Positions 8,624 through 18,240 of a stretch of 64,000 bases of DNA are shown piece by piece (the first letter of the stretch is position 1; each line of letters opens with the position of its first letter). Source of the stretch: Marinobacter sp. Arc7-DN-1 (GTDB lineage Bacteria > Pseudomonadota > Gammaproteobacteria > Pseudomonadales > Oleiphilaceae); assembly GCF_003441595.1 (NCBI RefSeq), contig NZ_CP031848.1:1488001-1552000 (forward strand). Reading direction: 5' to 3'. The notes under the pieces are model-generated. The model searched no databases. It was not told where the DNA came from and worked only from the letters and a program-made list of their open reading frames with translations. Both the position numbers and the translations under genes were made by a program.

Positions 8624-10099
8624 ATGAAGCTGAACAAGACCACACTGTCCGACCTGCCAAGCGGCGTTTCGCGCCCGCAGTACAATCGGGCAAACCTGAA
8701 ACATGGCATCATCCACATCGGGGTTGGCGGCTTTCACCGTGCCCATCAGGCCATGTACACAGACAGACTGTTGCAGCAAGGCGGCAACGACGACTGGGCC
8801 ATCTGCGGAGTCGGGCTGCGTGAGGCAGACCGAACCATGCAGTCCGTCCTGGCAGAACAGGACTACCTCTATACCCTGATCGAGCTGGGCTCCGATGGCA
8901 CCAATGCATTGAGTGTCATCGGTGCGATCACCGATTTTCTGTTTGCTCCGGACGACCCCGACCGGGTGATCGAAAAGCTTGCCAGTCCTGACGTCCGAAT
9001 CGTTTCCCTCACCATTACCGAGGGAGGCTACAACGTTGATGACAATACCGGGCTTTTCAATCATGAGCATCCGGATGTGGTTCATGACCTGCAGCATCCC
9101 CAGCAGCCGCGCACCGTGTTTGGTTTTCTGACCGAAGCCCTTGCCCGCCGCAGAAACCGGGGACTGGCACCATTTACCATCATGTCCTGCGACAACCTGC
9201 CCCACAACGGCCATGCAGCGCGCAGCGCTTTACTGGCATTCGCCTACATGCGTGATGCCGGGCTGGCAGAGTGGATTGATCAACAGGTCACTTTTCCCTG
9301 CAGTATGGTGGATCGAATTACACCGGGAACCACGCCCGCCCATACCGAGTGGCTGAAACTCTCCCATGGTATCGAGGATCGCTGGCCAGTCATCTGCGAA
9401 CCCTTCACCCAGTGGGTTCTGGAAGACAATTTCTGCAACGGCCGCCCGGACTGGGCGTCCGCCGGTGCCCGGTTCACAGGCAATGTGGCCCCCTACGAGC
9501 TGATGAAAATCCGGCTGCTGAATGCCAGCCACTCGGCCATGGCGTACCTGGGTTACCTTGCCGGCTATCGCTACACCCATGAAGTCATGGCAGACAGCCG
9601 TTTCACCGATTTTATCCGGGCCTTCATGGATGAGGATGTTACCCCGATTCTGGGTGACATTCCGGGCGTTGATCTCGTTGGCTATAAGGCGACACTGATC
9701 GACCGCTTTTCCAACCCACAGGTCGGCGACCAACTGGCCAGGCTGTGCCTTGACGGATCCAGCAAGATCCCCAAGTTCCTGGTGCCAACCATTCGAGCGC
9801 TTATTCAGGAATCCCGGCCCCTGGACCGCGTGGCCCTGGTCATCGCAAGCTGGGCGGTATACCTCAAAGGCAAGGACGAAGCCGGCCACCTGCATGAAGT
9901 TCGGGATCCGCTTGCTGAACGCCTGCAAACCGCAGTGCAGGACCGGGACAGCCTGAACCAGACGTTTCTGGGCATGGAGGATCTGTTCAGCAGGGATTTG
10001 ATCCATTCCCGGGCCTTTTGCGCGGCCTTTGAGTCCGCCGTCAAAAGGCTGGAATCCGATGGTGTTCTGGCGACCCTGGAATCGTTGTCAGTCACTTAA
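8624..10099 (+). CDS. mtlD: Mannitol 2-dehydrogenase
   Basis: 491 residues, the full length of the polyol-specific long-chain dehydrogenase/reductase family. N-terminal nucleotide-binding region HIGVGGFHRAHQ near residue 30 and the family catalytic pattern K...N..H in MKIRLLNASHSAM near residues 290-300. It oxidises D-mannitol (and often sorbitol or arabitol) to the ketose with NAD in the cytosol; the product from mannitol is fructose. It follows mtlK by 44 bases and precedes the fructokinase. Mannitol versus sorbitol preference cannot be read from sequence by eye. Confidence 0.93.
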   Translation: MKLNKTTLSDLPSGVSRPQYNRANLKHGIIHIGVGGFHRAHQAMYTDRLLQQGGNDDWAICGVGLREADRTMQSVLAEQDYLYTLIELGSDGTNALSVIGAITDFLFAPDDPDRVIEKLASPDVRIVSLTITEGGYNVDDNTGLFNHEHPDVVHDLQHPQQPRTVFGFLTEALARRRNRGLAPFTIMSCDNLPHNGHAARSALLAFAYMRDAGLAEWIDQQVTFPCSMVDRITPGTTPAHTEWLKLSHGIEDRWPVICEPFTQWVLEDNFCNGRPDWASAGARFTGNVAPYELMKIRLLNASHSAMAYLGYLAGYRYTHEVMADSRFTDFIRAFMDEDVTPILGDIPGVDLVGYKATLIDRFSNPQVGDQLARLCLDGSSKIPKFLVPTIRALIQESRPLDRVALVIASWAVYLKGKDEAGHLHEVRDPLAERLQTAVQDRDSLNQTFLGMEDLFSRDLIHSRAFCAAFESAVKRLESDGVLATLESLSVT

Positions 10100-10124
10100 A
10101 GACGCCCCAGGCAGGAAACAGACA

Positions 10125-11156
10125 ATGCAAAAGGTTATCGCATTTGGAGAAGCACTGATCGACATGCTCTCCAGCAACGTCGGCAACACACCCGGAACCG
10201 GGACGACAGAAACAACCGGGCAGGAAACCTTCACCAAGTTTCCCGGTGGTGCTCCGGCGAACGTCGCAGCCGCGGTTGGTAAGCTGGGCGGTCGCAGCTA
10301 CTTTGCGGGCAAGGTCGGAGCGGACATGTTCGGGGATTTCCTCAAGGCATCACTGGAAGACAACGGCGTAAATACCGACTACCTGCTGCAGACCCGCGAA
10401 GCCAAAACGGCACTGGCCTTTGTGTCACTGGACGCCCATGGCGAGCGAAGCTTCGAGTTCTATCGCAACCCTTCCGCGGATACGCTGTTTCGTTCGGAGG
10501 ACTTTCAGGATGAATGGTTTCAGGAGCCGGGAATTTTCCATTTCTGTTCCAATACGCTGACCGAGCCCGGCATACGGGAAACAACCCTGGCGGGCCTGGA
10601 AAAAGCCAGGAGTGCCGGTTTTGTCATCAGCTTTGATCTGAATCTGCGGGAAAATCTGTGGCCAGAGAACAGCGACCCATTCGGCGCTGTATGGTCCTGC
10701 ATCAAGCGGGCACATGTGGTTAAACTCAGCGCAGAAGAACTGGCCTTCCTCTGCGGTGATCAGGATGAGGATCTTGTCCTGAGGAGGCTCCAGAACGCCG
10801 GCGTCGCATTGATCGTGATCACCGACGGAGGAGCACCCATGCGTTATTACACAGGCAGCCATAAAGGGCTGATTCAACCTGTAGAGGTAACCATGGTAGA
10901 CAGCACAGCGGCCGGCGATGCCTTTGTCGGCGGCCTGCTATACCGCCTCGCAGAAACGGAAGTGTCTCCGGCGCGATTGACTGCTCTGGGCGAACATCCT
11001 GAAGCCCTGAAAGAAATGCTTCAGTTCGCCAGCGCCTGCGGCGCCCACGCGGTAACCCGCGCTGGGGCATTTACCTCACTGCCGAGCCAGTCTGACCTGG
11101 AGAGCCTGCTCAGGATTTCCCGGCACCGGACTCAGCCAACTGTGCCCGGGTCTTGA
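10125..11156 (+). CDS. mtlZ: Fructokinase, PfkB family
   Basis: 343 residues of the ribokinase/PfkB fold: N-terminal FGEALIDML, substrate-site KFPGGAPANVAAA near residue 45, and the C-terminal anion-hole motif AAGDAFVGGLLYRL around residue 260, whose Asp is the catalytic base. It phosphorylates the fructose formed by MtlD. The start at 10125 has AGGAAACAGACA in front; an in-frame upstream start overlapping mtlD is unlikely. Pseudomonas operons carry mtlY (xylulokinase) between mtlD and mtlZ; it is missing here, which argues for a mannitol/sorbitol rather than arabitol pathway. Confidence 0.9.
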   Translation: MQKVIAFGEALIDMLSSNVGNTPGTGTTETTGQETFTKFPGGAPANVAAAVGKLGGRSYFAGKVGADMFGDFLKASLEDNGVNTDYLLQTREAKTALAFVSLDAHGERSFEFYRNPSADTLFRSEDFQDEWFQEPGIFHFCSNTLTEPGIRETTLAGLEKARSAGFVISFDLNLRENLWPENSDPFGAVWSCIKRAHVVKLSAEELAFLCGDQDEDLVLRRLQNAGVALIVITDGGAPMRYYTGSHKGLIQPVEVTMVDSTAAGDAFVGGLLYRLAETEVSPARLTALGEHPEALKEMLQFASACGAHAVTRAGAFTSLPSQSDLESLLRISRHRTQPTVPGS

Positions 11157-11233
11157 GACGCCCCTCCCGGCGTGCCTGGGCATTGTCGAACCGACGCTTC
11201 TGCTGAGGGGTCACCGGGACAACCTCCGGCAGC

Positions 11234-12418
11234 TCAACCGACGACCGCAGTTTCGTCTTGACGCTGCTGTGCCCGCCTTGCCAGATGAAGCATGAGTACA
11301 CCCAGCGCCATAACAACCAGAGTCAACCAAAGACCGTTGGTGTAATTACCCTCCACATCCGCCAGATAGCCGACGACTGCCGGTGCCACCATCTGCGCTA
11401 TGCCATAACTGAAGGTCAGCCGGCTCATGGGCCGGGAGGGATTTTCGGGGAACACGCGCCCGACCATCGCCAGCATCATGCTGACAATACCGATAAAGCT
11501 GGCACCATAAATCACGGAACTGAGCATCACACTGGTCAGGCTGGTGTTCATGATCAGCATCAGGATACTCACCGAGTTCAGTGTGTAGGCCAGGTACAGT
11601 GCCAGCCACTGCCCCCAGCGACGGGAGAATACATCCCAGAGCCAGCAGGCCGGGGTGGCGGCAAGACCGGCAATCAGCCAGACCAGCCAGCCCTGGCCGC
11701 TGAGCTCGGGCATGGATTCGGCGATGGCCACCAGGAACGTGGCTGTCACCACATAGCCCACGCCGGCGCAGAAATACGCCAGTTGCAGTATACGGATGAA
11801 GCGGCTCCGCTCATCCCCGGTACCTTCACCCCCTGTGCGGGGCAGAGCGCAGGCCCGGTAGTCCGGCATCCAGCGCCAGGCAGGAACCAGAAGTGCCAGC
11901 GCCACCAACCCGTAGATCACCCATTGCTGATCCCAGGTGAACGGGTCCTTGATCAGCTCGGCCACCACGGCAGTCAGGACAATCCCAAGCCCGATGCCGG
12001 AAAAGAACACACCAAGCTCGGATTTCTGGTTATTCTTGATCAGCCAGCTCATCAGCAGGCCGGCTCCCAGCAACATGCCCGCTGAAGTGCTCAGCCCGGA
12101 GATAAAGCGCAGAATGAACCACAACCACATGTTGGTGGTGTACCCCATGAGCACCGTCGAAACCACGGCGACCACCAGTCCGAGCTGGTACAGCCTGACC
12201 TTGAGACCGAGATCGCTGATCCGGGTAATGAGCACCGCCCCGGTCAGGTAGCCGGCATAGTTCACGGTAGCCAGCATGCCGACAACGGATTTGCTCAGCC
12301 CCAGCGCAGCAACCATTTCCGGGATCATCGGCGTGTAGGAAAACCGGGCGATCCCCACCATGACCACAACGGCGATCACGCTGGCCACCAGCACTTTTAT
12401 TGTTTCTATCGGTTTCAC
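11234..12418 (-). CDS. YbfB/YjiJ-family MFS transporter
   Basis: 394 residues with about 12 hydrophobic helices and the YbfB/YjiJ N-terminal pattern (GIARFSYTPMIPEMVAALG near residue 22). Major facilitator proteins of this family are uncharacterised or weakly characterised exporters, so the substrate is unknown. The start is a GTG preceded by AAGGGCACC. The gene is transcribed away from efpL, 30 bases downstream of it on the same strand, and could be co-transcribed. Confidence 0.8.
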   Translation of the reverse strand: MKPIETIKVLVASVIAVVVMVGIARFSYTPMIPEMVAALGLSKSVVGMLATVNYAGYLTGAVLITRISDLGLKVRLYQLGLVVAVVSTVLMGYTTNMWLWFILRFISGLSTSAGMLLGAGLLMSWLIKNNQKSELGVFFSGIGLGIVLTAVVAELIKDPFTWDQQWVIYGLVALALLVPAWRWMPDYRACALPRTGGEGTGDERSRFIRILQLAYFCAGVGYVVTATFLVAIAESMPELSGQGWLVWLIAGLAATPACWLWDVFSRRWGQWLALYLAYTLNSVSILMLIMNTSLTSVMLSSVIYGASFIGIVSMMLAMVGRVFPENPSRPMSRLTFSYGIAQMVAPAVVGYLADVEGNYTNGLWLTLVVMALGVLMLHLARRAQQRQDETAVVG

Positions 12419-12448
12419 GCGGTGCCCTTACATCGGAACGAGTTCAGA

Positions 12449-13015
12449 TCAGGCGCGGCCCAGGAACTTGCGCTCCTCCACGTTAATGCGAATGCGATCT
12501 CCGGTGGAGATATGTTCAGGCACCTGTACCACCAGACCAGTTGCAAAACGGGCGGGCTTGGTTCTGGCCGTCGCAGAGCCGCCTTTGACGGACGGATCCG
12601 TCTCTTCAATCACCAGTTCAACGGTGGGCGGAAGTGCGAGTGCAACCGGCGAGTCCTTCAACAGGATAACCATAACGCCCTGCGTGTCTTCGGAGATGAA
12701 CAGCAGCTCTTCGGCAATGGCGTCCCGGTTCAGGCTGTACTGGGTGAAGTCCTCGGTATCCATGAACACGTACTCATCGCCATCCGCGTAGGAAAAGGTG
12801 GCTTCCCGGCGCGTCAGGTCAGCCAGGTTGAGCATGTCCGAATCCTTGAATGTCTCGTCAAGCTTCTGGCTGGTCACCACATCGTACATTCGCATCCGGT
12901 ACAGGCTGCCACCGGCACGGCCCTGGGGGACCGAGCGCTCAATGTCTTTCACGAAATACACCCGTCCGTCGTATTCAACAGCGGAATTCTTTTTGATCTC
13001 ACTGGCTCTGGGCAT
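12449..13015 (-). CDS. efpL: Elongation factor P-like protein EfpL (YeiP)
   Basis: 188 residues with the three-domain EF-P fold (KOW-like N-terminal domain, two OB domains, C-terminal [17 protein letters not shown]). The loop that reaches the ribosomal P-site tRNA reads VPQGRAGGS with Arg33 at its tip, the EfpL hallmark, in place of the modified Lys or Arg of EF-P. Known role of the family: relief of ribosome stalling at polyproline and some other motifs. It is preceded by a crotonase gene 29 bases upstream on the same strand. Confidence 0.92.
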   Translation of the reverse strand: MPRASEIKKNSAVEYDGRVYFVKDIERSVPQGRAGGSLYRMRMYDVVTSQKLDETFKDSDMLNLADLTRREATFSYADGDEYVFMDTEDFTQYSLNRDAIAEELLFISEDTQGVMVILLKDSPVALALPPTVELVIEETDPSVKGGSATARTKPARFATGLVVQVPEHISTGDRIRINVEERKFLGRA

Positions 13016-13044
13016 GTCTTCTGTTTCCGTAAAGGGAGTTTCGC

Positions 13045-13743
13045 TTAACCGTTCAGCCCCAAATGCTCTGAATCCTGCTCAATGCAACGATCCAGAAGCG
13101 CCAGGTAATCCGCCTTGGCTTTAACCTTGGTTTCCCGGTGCGCACGCATGTTCAGAGTCTTGAAGTGGAGCGCAAGCCCGGTGGCTCGTTCGATCAGTTT
13201 GTCCTGGGCAACCACCTCATCCAGGAACCCTGCCTCGACCGCGCCTTCAGGGCTGTAGATTTCAGCGTTTACAACCGAGCGGTAGAAATGAGCCGGCGCC
13301 AGACGGTGGCGGGCAATTTCGATACCGGCATGGTGCATGGTCATGCCAATCGCAACCTCATTCAGGCCCAGCTTGAAGGGCCCTTCGATACCAATGCGAT
13401 GATCTACGGACAGCAGGATGAACGCTCCCTTGGCAATGGCATGGCCGCTGCACGCGCCGATCACCGGCAACGGAAACGCCGCGAGGCGACGGGTCAGTTT
13501 GGAGCCGGTAGTTACCAGCGCCGCAGCTTCCTTCGGACCTTTCTGCATTTCCTTCAGATCGTAACCGGCGGAGAAAATGCCCGGCTGGCCGGTGAGGATA
13601 ACAACGGCCTTGTCCTGCTCCGCACGATCCAGCGCCTGATTCAGGCCCTCAATAACCTCATGACTCAGGGCATTCGCCTTGCCATTGCTGATGGTGATCG
13701 TCGCAACACCGTCTTTCAACTCGTAACCTACCAGCTCAGTCAC
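13045..13743 (-). CDS. Enoyl-CoA hydratase/isomerase-family protein
   Basis: 232 residues, slightly short for the crotonase family (about 255). The oxyanion-hole regions are visible as SAGYDLKEM (about residue 60) and [15 protein letters not shown] (about residue 100). The typical catalytic Glu pair is not obvious: the second region has a GLNEVAIGM stretch as in many isomerase-like members. It probably acts on a short acyl-CoA, but the substrate is unknown. It lies upstream of efpL on the same strand; a candidate TetR-type operator sits 26 bases before its start. Confidence 0.8.
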   Translation of the reverse strand: MTELVGYELKDGVATITISNGKANALSHEVIEGLNQALDRAEQDKAVVILTGQPGIFSAGYDLKEMQKGPKEAAALVTTGSKLTRRLAAFPLPVIGACSGHAIAKGAFILLSVDHRIGIEGPFKLGLNEVAIGMTMHHAGIEIARHRLAPAHFYRSVVNAEIYSPEGAVEAGFLDEVVAQDKLIERATGLALHFKTLNMRAHRETKVKAKADYLALLDRCIEQDSEHLGLNG

Positions 13744-14056
13744 CTGCCTTACCTCTCTACCAAAATTAAAGTGAGCGTTTGTTTACTTAGTCGGACCAGA
13801 TTGTGGGTCAGCCGCGTCCGAGTTTCAACAATCTTTGCAAGAATTCGAAGGGCACGGAGCTCTGAATAATCTTACCCACAAAAACTGTGGATAACTTTGT
13901 GGGAACAGCTCGGACAGGTGTCTTCAGCCCTGCAATCACAGGGCTTCAGGGATTATGGCGTTTTAATGACCGGCTACGCCTTAAACAGCACGCTCGAGCT
14001 ACCGAATAGCTTAGGATTGCAGCCGCAGGCTGACCTGTGGCGGTGCATGTCACGGG
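13744..14056. other. Intergenic region between crotonase and DUF2750 genes
   Basis: No credible gene. It holds the candidate operator at 13769-13788, an 8-base inverted repeat CCCACAAA/TTTGTGGG (13875-13903), and inside that repeat one perfect DnaA-box-like 9-mer on the minus strand (13886-13894). One isolated box does not suggest an origin. Confidence 0.5.
13769..13788 (-). promoter_or_regulatory. Candidate operator upstream of the crotonase gene
   Basis: AAGTGAGCGTTTGTTTACTT is an imperfect palindrome of the kind bound by TetR-family regulators of acyl-CoA genes. It lies 26-45 bases before the crotonase start. The regulator is not in this window's immediate vicinity, so this is only a suggestion. 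Confidence 0.3.
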
Positions 14057-14449
14057 TCAGCCTCTGTTGAAATCCGACATCACATCCTGCAGATCCCGCT
14101 TGAGCTCCTCGGGTTCGGTGATCCAAACGGTTTTATCAAGGCCGGGAAAGACGCCGACATCCAGGCCATCCCTGGTCAGCCCGGGCACCCATTTCCTGAA
14201 AAAGTCTGGCAATGAAATACTTCGGGGAGACAGGTCATCGGCACCCTTGGCGTAGTCGGCGGCAAACGCCGGGGCAGGCCAAACGGGCAGGTACTCTACG
14301 TCGCCATCGTCGGAGGCAATTTTCAGGAAGCGATTCCCGGTATTAACCAGAATCCAGATTTCGCGCTCCTCGCCCACCTGGTTCAGGAAGTAGTCGTACC
14401 GCAGTTCGCCGTCCATTTCGATTACCGGGGTAAGTTCATCACTGCTCAT
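14057..14449 (-). CDS. DUF2750 family protein
   Basis: 130 residues beginning MSSDELTPVIEMDGELRYDY, with the DUF2750 pattern of an acidic-aromatic N-terminal half and PVWPAPAFAADYA in the middle. The function is unknown. The ATG at 14449 is one base after the TGA of the Rpn-type gene (TGATATG), so the two are probably translationally coupled. An upstream in-frame start would overlap the Rpn gene by 86 bases and adds residues unlike the family. Confidence 0.75.
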   Translation of the reverse strand: MSSDELTPVIEMDGELRYDYFLNQVGEEREIWILVNTGNRFLKIASDDGDVEYLPVWPAPAFAADYAKGADDLSPRSISLPDFFRKWVPGLTRDGLDVGVFPGLDKTVWITEPEELKRDLQDVMSDFNRG

Positions 14450-14450
14450 A

Positions 14451-15149
14451 TCAGGCACGCCACTCCAACAAGTTGCTTTCGGGTAGGTTTCGGAGCCTAA
14501 CACGGAATCCGGGAAGACTGACTGTAGTACGTTCACGGATGCGGCTCATTGCCTTTTTAACCGGTTCATGTGCCACATTAGCCATGGTGAGCTCCTCTTG
14601 CCAGTGCTTAAAGAAAGTGATCCAGGCCGATAACGGTCCCGGCTCCAGACCGATTCGGTCTGCCTTGTTCAGTTCGATCAGGTTCATCTGCAAAATGTTC
14701 CCCAGCGATATGTCCGGCTGGGTTTCGTCACGCATCTCGAACCGACACACCGCTTGCCTACGTTCGTTCTCAGTTGCAGTGAACAAATCAAAATCCAGCA
14801 GGTGCAGCCCGACCGAGGCTCTCAGGTGCTGGTAGTCCTCCCCAGCATCCAGTTGCGTGCCCAGAGTACGCGCAAGGTAAAACAAACCGCGCTTATGCCA
14901 AGCACCGTACCTGCGAACCTGTATCTCGACATTATAGCAGTGGCCTTCCCCATCCCGAGCCAGGACATCCAGGATAATGTATTTGCCAGTCAGTTCACTG
15001 GCTTCGATATTCGGGTTCAGAATATCAACCGACATAATATCCGGAAGATCAGGGCGCAGATCATTAATCAGGTTCACCAACAGATCCGGGGCTTCTGCAA
15101 ACAAACGCTTGAAAACGTAATCGTTGGTCGGATCGAGTAAGTCGCTCAT
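14451..15149 (-). CDS. Rpn-family PD-(D/E)XK nuclease (recombination-promoting)
   Basis: 232 residues. The N-terminus (PTNDYVFKRLFAE) and the nuclease core, with an Asp in ILDVLARDGEG and the E-x-Q pair in YNVEIQVRR around residues 60-80, match Rpn/'PD-(D/E)XK transposase' proteins, which cleave DNA and stimulate RecA-independent recombination. Relatives are commonly near 280-300 residues, so the C-terminus is short and may have been trimmed. It is followed immediately by the DUF2750 gene. Good ribosome-binding site AGGTGG. Confidence 0.8.
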   Translation of the reverse strand: MSDLLDPTNDYVFKRLFAEAPDLLVNLINDLRPDLPDIMSVDILNPNIEASELTGKYIILDVLARDGEGHCYNVEIQVRRYGAWHKRGLFYLARTLGTQLDAGEDYQHLRASVGLHLLDFDLFTATENERRQAVCRFEMRDETQPDISLGNILQMNLIELNKADRIGLEPGPLSAWITFFKHWQEELTMANVAHEPVKKAMSRIRERTTVSLPGFRVRLRNLPESNLLEWRA

Positions 15150-15321
15150 GAGGCCACCTGAATGAATGACGGTTATTCTACCACCCCCCCCTCACCTCAT
15201 CGGATAACACCAAAAACTCAAAAAAACAGGCCAGTCCCAGACCCGCACCCACAGCCAGACCCAGTATCCTTTAACAAAAGTTCAGTGATTGCTGAACGAG
15301 TTGGCGTATCGGCAGAAACCG

Positions 15322-16371
15322 TCAGCTTTCAACCATCCGGGCCCTCAGGCGCGGTAACTGGGCCGGGTAGTTTTCCTGGATGAAGGTCACCAGCCCCTCA
15401 CGAACCGCGCATCTGAGATCCCAGTTCCGGCTTGAATCCGAAGCGCTCATCAGGAACCGCACCTGCATGGCCTGGTCGCTGGCATCGGTCACCTGCACCG
15501 TAGCCAACTTACCGTCCCAGAGTCCCGACTGAGCCAGCAACCGGTTGAACTCCTGCCGAAGCGGTTCCACCGGCATGGTGTAGTCCACCCAGATAAATAC
15601 GGTTCCCAGCAGATCCGCGGTATTTCTGGACCAGTTCTGGAACGGATTCTCGATAAACCATTGCAGCGGAATAACCAGTCGGCGAAGGTCCCAGACCCTC
15701 AAAACCACATAGGTGGAAGTCACCTCTTCCACCCAGCACCACTCCCCCTGAACGTTCAGTACATCATCTATCCGGAAGGGCTGGGTGAGCGCAATCTGCA
15801 TCCCCGCCAGCAAGTTGCTCAGCACAGGGCGGGCGGCGAAACCCAGGATCAGGCCGCCGACCCCCGCCGACGCGAGCAGGCTGGCGCCCATGTGCTGGAC
15901 GGACTCAAAGGTCATCAGGGCCGCACCCAAGCCGATAATGACAATGAGGATATTCAGGGCGCGAACCAGAAACCGGGTCTGGGTTTCGACCTTGCGGGCG
16001 CGCTTCCACTGCCCCTCGAGCACCGGGTTCAGCGCCACGATAACCTCACCAATCGCGGAAGTCAGCCGAACCGCCGCCCAGGTGATCGCCAGAACAAGCA
16101 ATAAAGTGGTGACTTGCTGCATGGCTGCCATCAACGGCAAATCCGCTGGCGCCGCCTCCAGCGCCCCGGCCAGCACCAGCAGACAGAAGACCACGCCGAG
16201 CGCCCGGGCTGCGGCGTCGAGAAACAATCGCAGCACCGTTCCCGGCTCGGAGAAATGGCGAAAGACCGCCAGCGCCAGCCGGTACACACCGTAGGTGGCG
16301 ATAACCGCGAGGATCGCCGAGAATCCGGGCCACATCCACGCCTTGAAACCAGCCTCAAACGCTTCCAGCAT
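15322..16371 (-). CDS. MscS-family mechanosensitive ion channel
   Basis: 349 residues with four or so N-terminal hydrophobic segments followed by the pore-lining and beta-domain region typical of MscS (SAGVGGLILGFAARPVLSNL, residues about 165-185, then FRIDDVLNVQGEWCWVEEV). Such channels open under membrane tension to release solutes during hypo-osmotic shock, and some are ion channels of unknown physiology. It lies 77 bases downstream of the BCCT osmolyte carrier on the same strand, so a shared osmotic role is plausible but inferred. Confidence 0.9.
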   Translation of the reverse strand: MLEAFEAGFKAWMWPGFSAILAVIATYGVYRLALAVFRHFSEPGTVLRLFLDAAARALGVVFCLLVLAGALEAAPADLPLMAAMQQVTTLLLVLAITWAAVRLTSAIGEVIVALNPVLEGQWKRARKVETQTRFLVRALNILIVIIGLGAALMTFESVQHMGASLLASAGVGGLILGFAARPVLSNLLAGMQIALTQPFRIDDVLNVQGEWCWVEEVTSTYVVLRVWDLRRLVIPLQWFIENPFQNWSRNTADLLGTVFIWVDYTMPVEPLRQEFNRLLAQSGLWDGKLATVQVTDASDQAMQVRFLMSASDSSRNWDLRCAVREGLVTFIQENYPAQLPRLRARMVES

Positions 16372-16448
16372 CAGTCCCCCGCGAGTCCTTGTTCATCTGG
16401 GTTGCACAGAAAGAACCGGGGCCGCCCGGGCGCCCGGCTTATGCAAGA

Positions 16449-18005
16449 CTAGACCAGCCCCTGCTCCCGTGCCATCGCCATGGCCGCTTTCGGCCCGGTC
16501 CACAGCGACGGCAGAATGATCAGCGATACCGGAATCGCTGTCAGTACGATGAACTGCTGCAGCACGCCAATCTGGCCAGCCCCCATGTACAGAAGAATGG
16601 CCGCCATCAGTGCCATGGCACCACCCCAGAACACGCGAATCCAGGGGCTTGGTTCATCGTGACCAGCACCCACCATGGCGATTGAGTAGCTCATGGAATC
16701 ACCTGTAGTGGCAACAAATATGGTGGTAAGCAGCAGAATCGCGGCCGCCATCCAGGTACCGCCGGGCAGTGCCTGGGCCACGGTCAGCGTGGCGACATCA
16801 AAGCGGAAGTTGTTCAGCGCGCCCGTGAGGTCAAACGTACCGGCAAGCTGGTGATAGATGCCCGAGCCGCCCAGCAATGTGAACCAGATGGTCGTCGCAA
16901 TGGGTGCCAGCAGGGCCACGGCCAGAACCATTTCCCGTACGGTTCTGCCACGGGAAATCCTGGCCACAAACACGGCCATCAGCGGCGTGTAGCCGATGAA
17001 CCAGGCAAAGAAAAACACCGTCCACCATTTCATCCACCAGGCCGGAGCAGTTTCTGCCGTCATGGTTGCCATGGCGAAAAAAGAAGTTACGTATTCACCC
17101 ATGGATTGTGTGTAGATGTTGGTCAGGAACAATGTCGGGCCAAAAACAAAGATCACCCCGGCAATAACCAGCGCCAGTATCACATTAAAGCGGCTGAGCA
17201 GCTGGATGCCTTTGTGAAGACCGGTCATGGCGGAGGTCATGTAAACACCTGCAAGAACCGCCAATACCGTCAACTGGGTGCCGTACCCGTCAGGCACGCC
17301 AAACAGTTCGTGCAGACCAAAACTCATCTGGGTGGCCAGAAAACCGATAGGACCAACCGTTCCAGCTACCACCGCAATAACGCAGAAAGCATCAATCACA
17401 CCCCCGAGGCGGCCCTTAATCACTTTCTCGCCAAACACCGGATACAGCAGAGTCCTTGGCTGGAGAGGCTTGCCCTGCCCGTAATGGGCCCGGGTCAGAA
17501 CGAGAGCAGTCAACGAGCCCAGCACCGCCCAGGCGAGAAATCCCCAATGAGTAAATGACTGGGCCATGGCGGGCGCTGCTGCGGCCGACGTACCGGCTTC
17601 CGTATCAAACGCCGGGGGCGTCACAACGAAGTGATAAACCGGCTCGCCAGCGGCAAAAAACACGCCGCCTCCCGCCAGCAACGTACACATGATCATCGAC
17701 AGCCAGCGGAAACGGCTGATTTCAGGCCGATCCAGTCCACCGATACGCGCCGCGCCTGCACGGCTGAGCGCTGTGCCAATGGCGATGAAGAACGTCAGCA
17801 ACAACAAGAGCTGAAAAAACGAACCAAGGTAGGTTGCGGTCCAGGCAAATCCACTTCCTATAAGATCGGCAACGTAGCTGCTATCAACAATAGAAGCGCC
17901 GACGAACAGCAGAATAAAGCCGATGGTGAGCGCCAGCACCACCGGGTCGCTGTCAGCCAGCGCCCCGGATTTTACCTGCGGGGCGGACTGAGATTGTATG
18001 GTCAT
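16449..18005 (-). CDS. BCCT-family betaine/carnitine/choline-type transporter
   Basis: 518 residues with about 12 transmembrane helices and the BCCT signature region WWTVFFFAWFIGYTPLMAVF followed by VARISRGRTVREM (about residues 310-345). Family members import glycine betaine, choline, carnitine, ectoine or DMSP. The conserved Trp box is partly altered (Phe-rich), so the substrate may be unusual. A short cupin gene 236 bases upstream on the same strand resembles DMSP-lyase-type cupins. A DMSP substrate is one hypothesis; osmoprotectant uptake beside the MscS channel is another. Confidence 0.9.
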   Translation of the reverse strand: MTIQSQSAPQVKSGALADSDPVVLALTIGFILLFVGASIVDSSYVADLIGSGFAWTATYLGSFFQLLLLLTFFIAIGTALSRAGAARIGGLDRPEISRFRWLSMIMCTLLAGGGVFFAAGEPVYHFVVTPPAFDTEAGTSAAAAPAMAQSFTHWGFLAWAVLGSLTALVLTRAHYGQGKPLQPRTLLYPVFGEKVIKGRLGGVIDAFCVIAVVAGTVGPIGFLATQMSFGLHELFGVPDGYGTQLTVLAVLAGVYMTSAMTGLHKGIQLLSRFNVILALVIAGVIFVFGPTLFLTNIYTQSMGEYVTSFFAMATMTAETAPAWWMKWWTVFFFAWFIGYTPLMAVFVARISRGRTVREMVLAVALLAPIATTIWFTLLGGSGIYHQLAGTFDLTGALNNFRFDVATLTVAQALPGGTWMAAAILLLTTIFVATTGDSMSYSIAMVGAGHDEPSPWIRVFWGGAMALMAAILLYMGAGQIGVLQQFIVLTAIPVSLIILPSLWTGPKAAMAMAREQGLV

Positions 18006-18240
18006 GGGATCTGCCTCTCGAAGAAAAAGCCGCGCAGACTACACGAAATGCCTCGAACTTGCACTTACAGTGGGGTAAATACGCACATAGTGGCGGAAAG
18101 CATCAATACAGGTGTTTTTGCCTCGTCACGGCTTGAATAAGAATCTCATAAAGTTCTTTTTACTCCGGGATTGTTCTATGGTTACTGACATCAAGGTGTC
18201 CCGGATCTACTGGACCTGGTCGACCGGCTACTTTGCCCCA

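Noticed and set aside
11110-11316. 68-codon minus-strand frame between the fructokinase and MFS genes
   Set aside because: Its C-terminal half has a protein-like composition (TPQQKRRFDNAQARREGR), but it overlaps both neighbours and I recognise no family. Left open rather than annotated.
13886-13894. Perfect DnaA-box-like 9-mer
   Set aside because: Only one box, no AT-rich unwinding region, no dnaA or dnaN nearby; not evidence for an origin.
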